A DNA stretch of 64,000 bases. It comes from Acidobacteriota bacterium (GTDB lineage Bacteria; Acidobacteriota; Blastocatellia; Pyrinomonadales; Pyrinomonadaceae). Shown here in pieces: positions 62,023-64,000 of this stretch (the stretch's first letter is position 1; each line of letters begins with the position of its first letter). Both the position numbers and the translations under genes were made by a program. The notes below the pieces were generated by a model. That model ran no database searches and was not told the DNA's origin. It saw only the letters and a program-made list of their open reading frames with translations. The stretch covers positions 1 to 64,000 of the forward strand of contig JAHBSK010000005.1 in assembly GCA_019639175.1 (NCBI GenBank). Reading direction: 5' to 3'.

Positions 62023-63243
62023 ATGCAGAAAAAAACGATCAAAGATGTAGATATCGCGGGCAAGACTGTTTTTATCCGCGTTGATTTTAACGTGCCGATA
62101 AAGAACGGTGTGATCGAGGACGACACGCGGATAAAAGGCGCTTTGCCGACGATAAAATATGCTGTCGAGCAGGGAGCAAAGGTCATTCTTGCGTCGCATC
62201 TTGGCAGGCCGCTGAAAGATAAGAAGAAGGCAGAGGAAAAGGGCTTGCCGTATGATGCCGGTAAATACACACTAAAACCGGTCGCCGAAAAACTTTCAGA
62301 ATATCTGGGTGCAGCCGTGGCGTTTGAACAGGACGGAAATATCGGATCATTGATTTCCGCAATGAACAACGGCGATGTCGTGATGCATGAAAACCTCAGG
62401 CTTGATGCCGGCGAAGAAAAGAACGATCCCGATTTTGCAAAGCAGCTTGCTGACGGCATTGACGTTTATGTAAATGACGCATTCGGGACGGCCCACCGCT
62501 CTCATGCTTCGACCGAGGGCATCACGCATTTTGTCGATACGTGCGTTGCCGGGCTTTTGATGGAAAAAGAGCTTGAATTCCTCGGCAAGGCCCTTGAAAA
62601 CCCCGACAGGCCATTTGTCGCTATCCTCGGCGGGGCAAAGGTTTCTGACAAGATACCGGTGATAGAATCCCTGATCGAGCGAAAGGTCGATAAACTGCTG
62701 ATAGGCGGAGCGATGGCATATACGTTCTTTAAGGCACAGGGCTTTACGGTCGGTAAATCACTGGTCGAGGACGACATGATGCCGAAAGCGCTTGAGATAG
62801 AGCAGCAGGCAAAAGATGCCGGTGTTGAGTTTATCCTGCCGACAGATCATCAGGTCGTCGATTCTTACGACCCCATCAATTCGCGAAAAGCCATACAAAT
62901 AGAATTTACCAACACCGGCCTCGTCGGCCTCGACATCGGCCCAGAGACCATAGAGATTTTCAAGCAGGCGCTCGAAGGAGCAAAAACCATCGTCTGGAAC
63001 GGCCCGATGGGAATGTTCGAGGAAAAACCATTTGACGAGGGAACCATCGCCATCGCAAACGCCGTTGCCGAAGCCACCGAAAAAGGCGCAACATCCATAG
63101 TTGGCGGCGGTGATTCCGTAGCCGCTATAAATCAGGCCGGCCTCGCCGACAAAATTTCCCACATCTCCACCGGCGGCGGCGCAACACTGGAATTTCTTTC
63201 AGGTGATACATTGCCCGGCGTCGCGGCGCTGAATAATAGGTGA
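62023..63243 (+). CDS. pgk: phosphoglycerate kinase
   Basis: 406 residues from ATG 62023 (a GTG at 62005 is less likely). Substrate arginine region RVDFNVP, AHRSHASTEGI, nucleotide motifs ILGGAKVSDKIPV and WNGPMGMFEEKPFDEGT, and the C-terminal GGGDSVAAINQAGL. Transfers phosphate from 1,3-bisphosphoglycerate to ADP. Forms the glycolytic pair gapA-pgk. Confidence 0.97.
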   Translation: MQKKTIKDVDIAGKTVFIRVDFNVPIKNGVIEDDTRIKGALPTIKYAVEQGAKVILASHLGRPLKDKKKAEEKGLPYDAGKYTLKPVAEKLSEYLGAAVAFEQDGNIGSLISAMNNGDVVMHENLRLDAGEEKNDPDFAKQLADGIDVYVNDAFGTAHRSHASTEGITHFVDTCVAGLLMEKELEFLGKALENPDRPFVAILGGAKVSDKIPVIESLIERKVDKLLIGGAMAYTFFKAQGFTVGKSLVEDDMMPKALEIEQQAKDAGVEFILPTDHQVVDSYDPINSRKAIQIEFTNTGLVGLDIGPETIEIFKQALEGAKTIVWNGPMGMFEEKPFDEGTIAIANAVAEATEKGATSIVGGGDSVAAINQAGLADKISHISTGGGATLEFLSGDTLPGVAALNNR

Positions 63244-63321
63244 ATAACTACAGCAGTTTTCGGTTATAATTGCACAGCGGTCTTTTTGACACAGATCGAC
63301 TATGGGTTAAGAATTGGTCTT

Positions 63322-63546
63322 ATGAACGGACTTGAAGAAGTTACCAAAATGGCAGAACGCCTGGCCCCCGGAGACCAGTTGAAACTGGTCGAACATCTTG
63401 CGCATAAATTACAGCGGCAAACCTCTGCAAAAAAGCCAGCCGACCTATATGGAGCATGGAAAGGCAAGTTTCCCGAAGATATTGATGTCTTTCAGGAGAT
63501 TCGGGGGATACGTGATGAGTGGAAAAAAAAATTTGATATAGACTAG
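63322..63546 (+). CDS. antitoxin-like partner of the PIN toxin at 63561-63950
   Basis: 74 residues from ATG 63322. Helical segment LEEVTKMAERLAPGDQLKLVEHL, then a charged C-terminal half (LYGAWKGKFPEDIDVFQEIR) that likely wraps the toxin. It sits 14 bases before the PIN gene, the antitoxin position. A TATAAT box at 63265-63270 can serve as promoter. Confidence 0.75.
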   Translation: MNGLEEVTKMAERLAPGDQLKLVEHLAHKLQRQTSAKKPADLYGAWKGKFPEDIDVFQEIRGIRDEWKKKFDID

Positions 63547-63560
63547 GATTCATATTGACT

Positions 63561-63950
63561 ATGGATGATTACGTAACCGATACTCACACGTTGTATTGGT
63601 ACCTCATTGCCTCTCCCAAACTGAATGTGGATTCTAAGGCTGTTTTTGATGAAGCCCGAGCCGGAACGGCCTTAATTCACATTTCAACAATAGTCCTTGC
63701 GGAACTTTTTTATCTTAATGTCAAACACTCCTATCCGATTGATTTTGAAGCTGAGTATCAGAAATTCGAAGCAGGCTCACAATTTGTTCTGACGCCGTTC
63801 GATCCTGAGGATGTGCTTGATTTTGGCCGCGATTCGTCAGTAAAAGAAATGCACGATCGTATCATAGTTGGGCTTGCTCGTCGGCTTGATGCTCCTCTTC
63901 TGACATCTGACAATAACATAATCGCAAGCGGTCTTGTTAAAATCGTATAG
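63561..63950 (+). CDS. PIN-domain toxin (VapC-like)
   Basis: 129 residues from ATG 63561 (a TTG at 63555 is also in frame). PIN acids: VTDTHTLYWYL, VLAELFYLN, EMHDRIIVGLARRLD, then LTSDNNIIASGLV. A VapC-type RNase toxin next to a small upstream antitoxin gene. The fourth toxin-antitoxin locus with a full toxin in the window. Confidence 0.85.
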   Translation: MDDYVTDTHTLYWYLIASPKLNVDSKAVFDEARAGTALIHISTIVLAELFYLNVKHSYPIDFEAEYQKFEAGSQFVLTPFDPEDVLDFGRDSSVKEMHDRIIVGLARRLDAPLLTSDNNIIASGLVKIV

Positions 63951-64000
63951 CAGCCGAATTAAACGGGTAGAATTTCATATTTTTATCCATCCCGGAGTTT

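Overview
The window reads as one contiguous piece of a Gram-negative, mid-GC bacterial chromosome. Several traits point to Acidobacteriota, class Blastocatellia or a close relative: two secreted von Willebrand-type proteins of the kind common in acidobacteria, System II cytochrome c biogenesis, a TolC-type outer-membrane protein, short PheT, and low-complexity intergenic repeats that invade genes. This placement is inference from gene content; there is no rRNA in the window.

Layout. 0.2-6.5 kb: secreted hypothetical, lytic transglycosylase, a sugar isomerase/dehydrogenase pair, zinc-ribbon membrane protein, VWA protein, coiled-coil membrane protein. 6.5-14.3 kb: a minus-strand block with a 6S RNA candidate, zapA, a ZapB-like coiled coil, pheT and pheS; pheS and pheT are separated by about 3.4 kb of accessory DNA (brnTA, an S24-like fold protein, a frameshifted WG-repeat protein, a PIN toxin-antitoxin cassette and a second copy of the pheS 3' end). 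14.4-19.7 kb: a vapBC pair, then tdh and kbl, split by 2.3 kb of decayed restriction-modification DNA, fragments, a second small cassette and a diverged copy of the kbl 5' end. 19.7-24.2 kb: thrS-infC-(M28 peptidase)-rpmI-rplT, with infC apparently starting at AUC. 24.3-29.6 kb: STAS-like protein, tRNA-Val, lipoprotein, arginase-fold protein, TPR protein, esterase. 29.7-35.7 kb: histidine degradation (hutU, hutI, hutH, with the arginase-fold protein at 26.2 kb as candidate formimidoylglutamase). 35.7-46.1 kb: iron-permease family protein, two M15-like paralogues, tRNA-Arg, aldehyde dehydrogenase, ECF S component, penicillin-acylase family enzyme, ruvX, an S41-family protein without its catalytic pair, an acetyltransferase. 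46.1-52.3 kb: cytochrome c biogenesis (ccsA, resB) and oxidase assembly (ctaB, subunit III, DUF420). 52.3-54.1 kb: a c-di-AMP (ydaO-yuaA) riboswitch and terminator before ddl, then dodecin. 54.1-60.7 kb: VWA protein, two secreted proteins, an NDP-sugar/glycosyltransferase trio, TolC. 60.9-64 kb: gapA, pgk and another PIN toxin-antitoxin pair.

The most unusual signal is that two different core genes (pheS and kbl) each have a toxin-antitoxin-type cassette placed exactly at one end of the gene, with a diverged partial copy of that same gene on the far side of the cassette. This looks like capture of cassettes by one-sided homologous recombination with DNA from a relative. Other points are a probable pseudoprotease of the S41 family, low-complexity repeats translated in frame inside pheS and hutH, PheT without the tRNA-binding EMAP-type domain, and the c-di-AMP riboswitch in front of D-Ala-D-Ala ligase.
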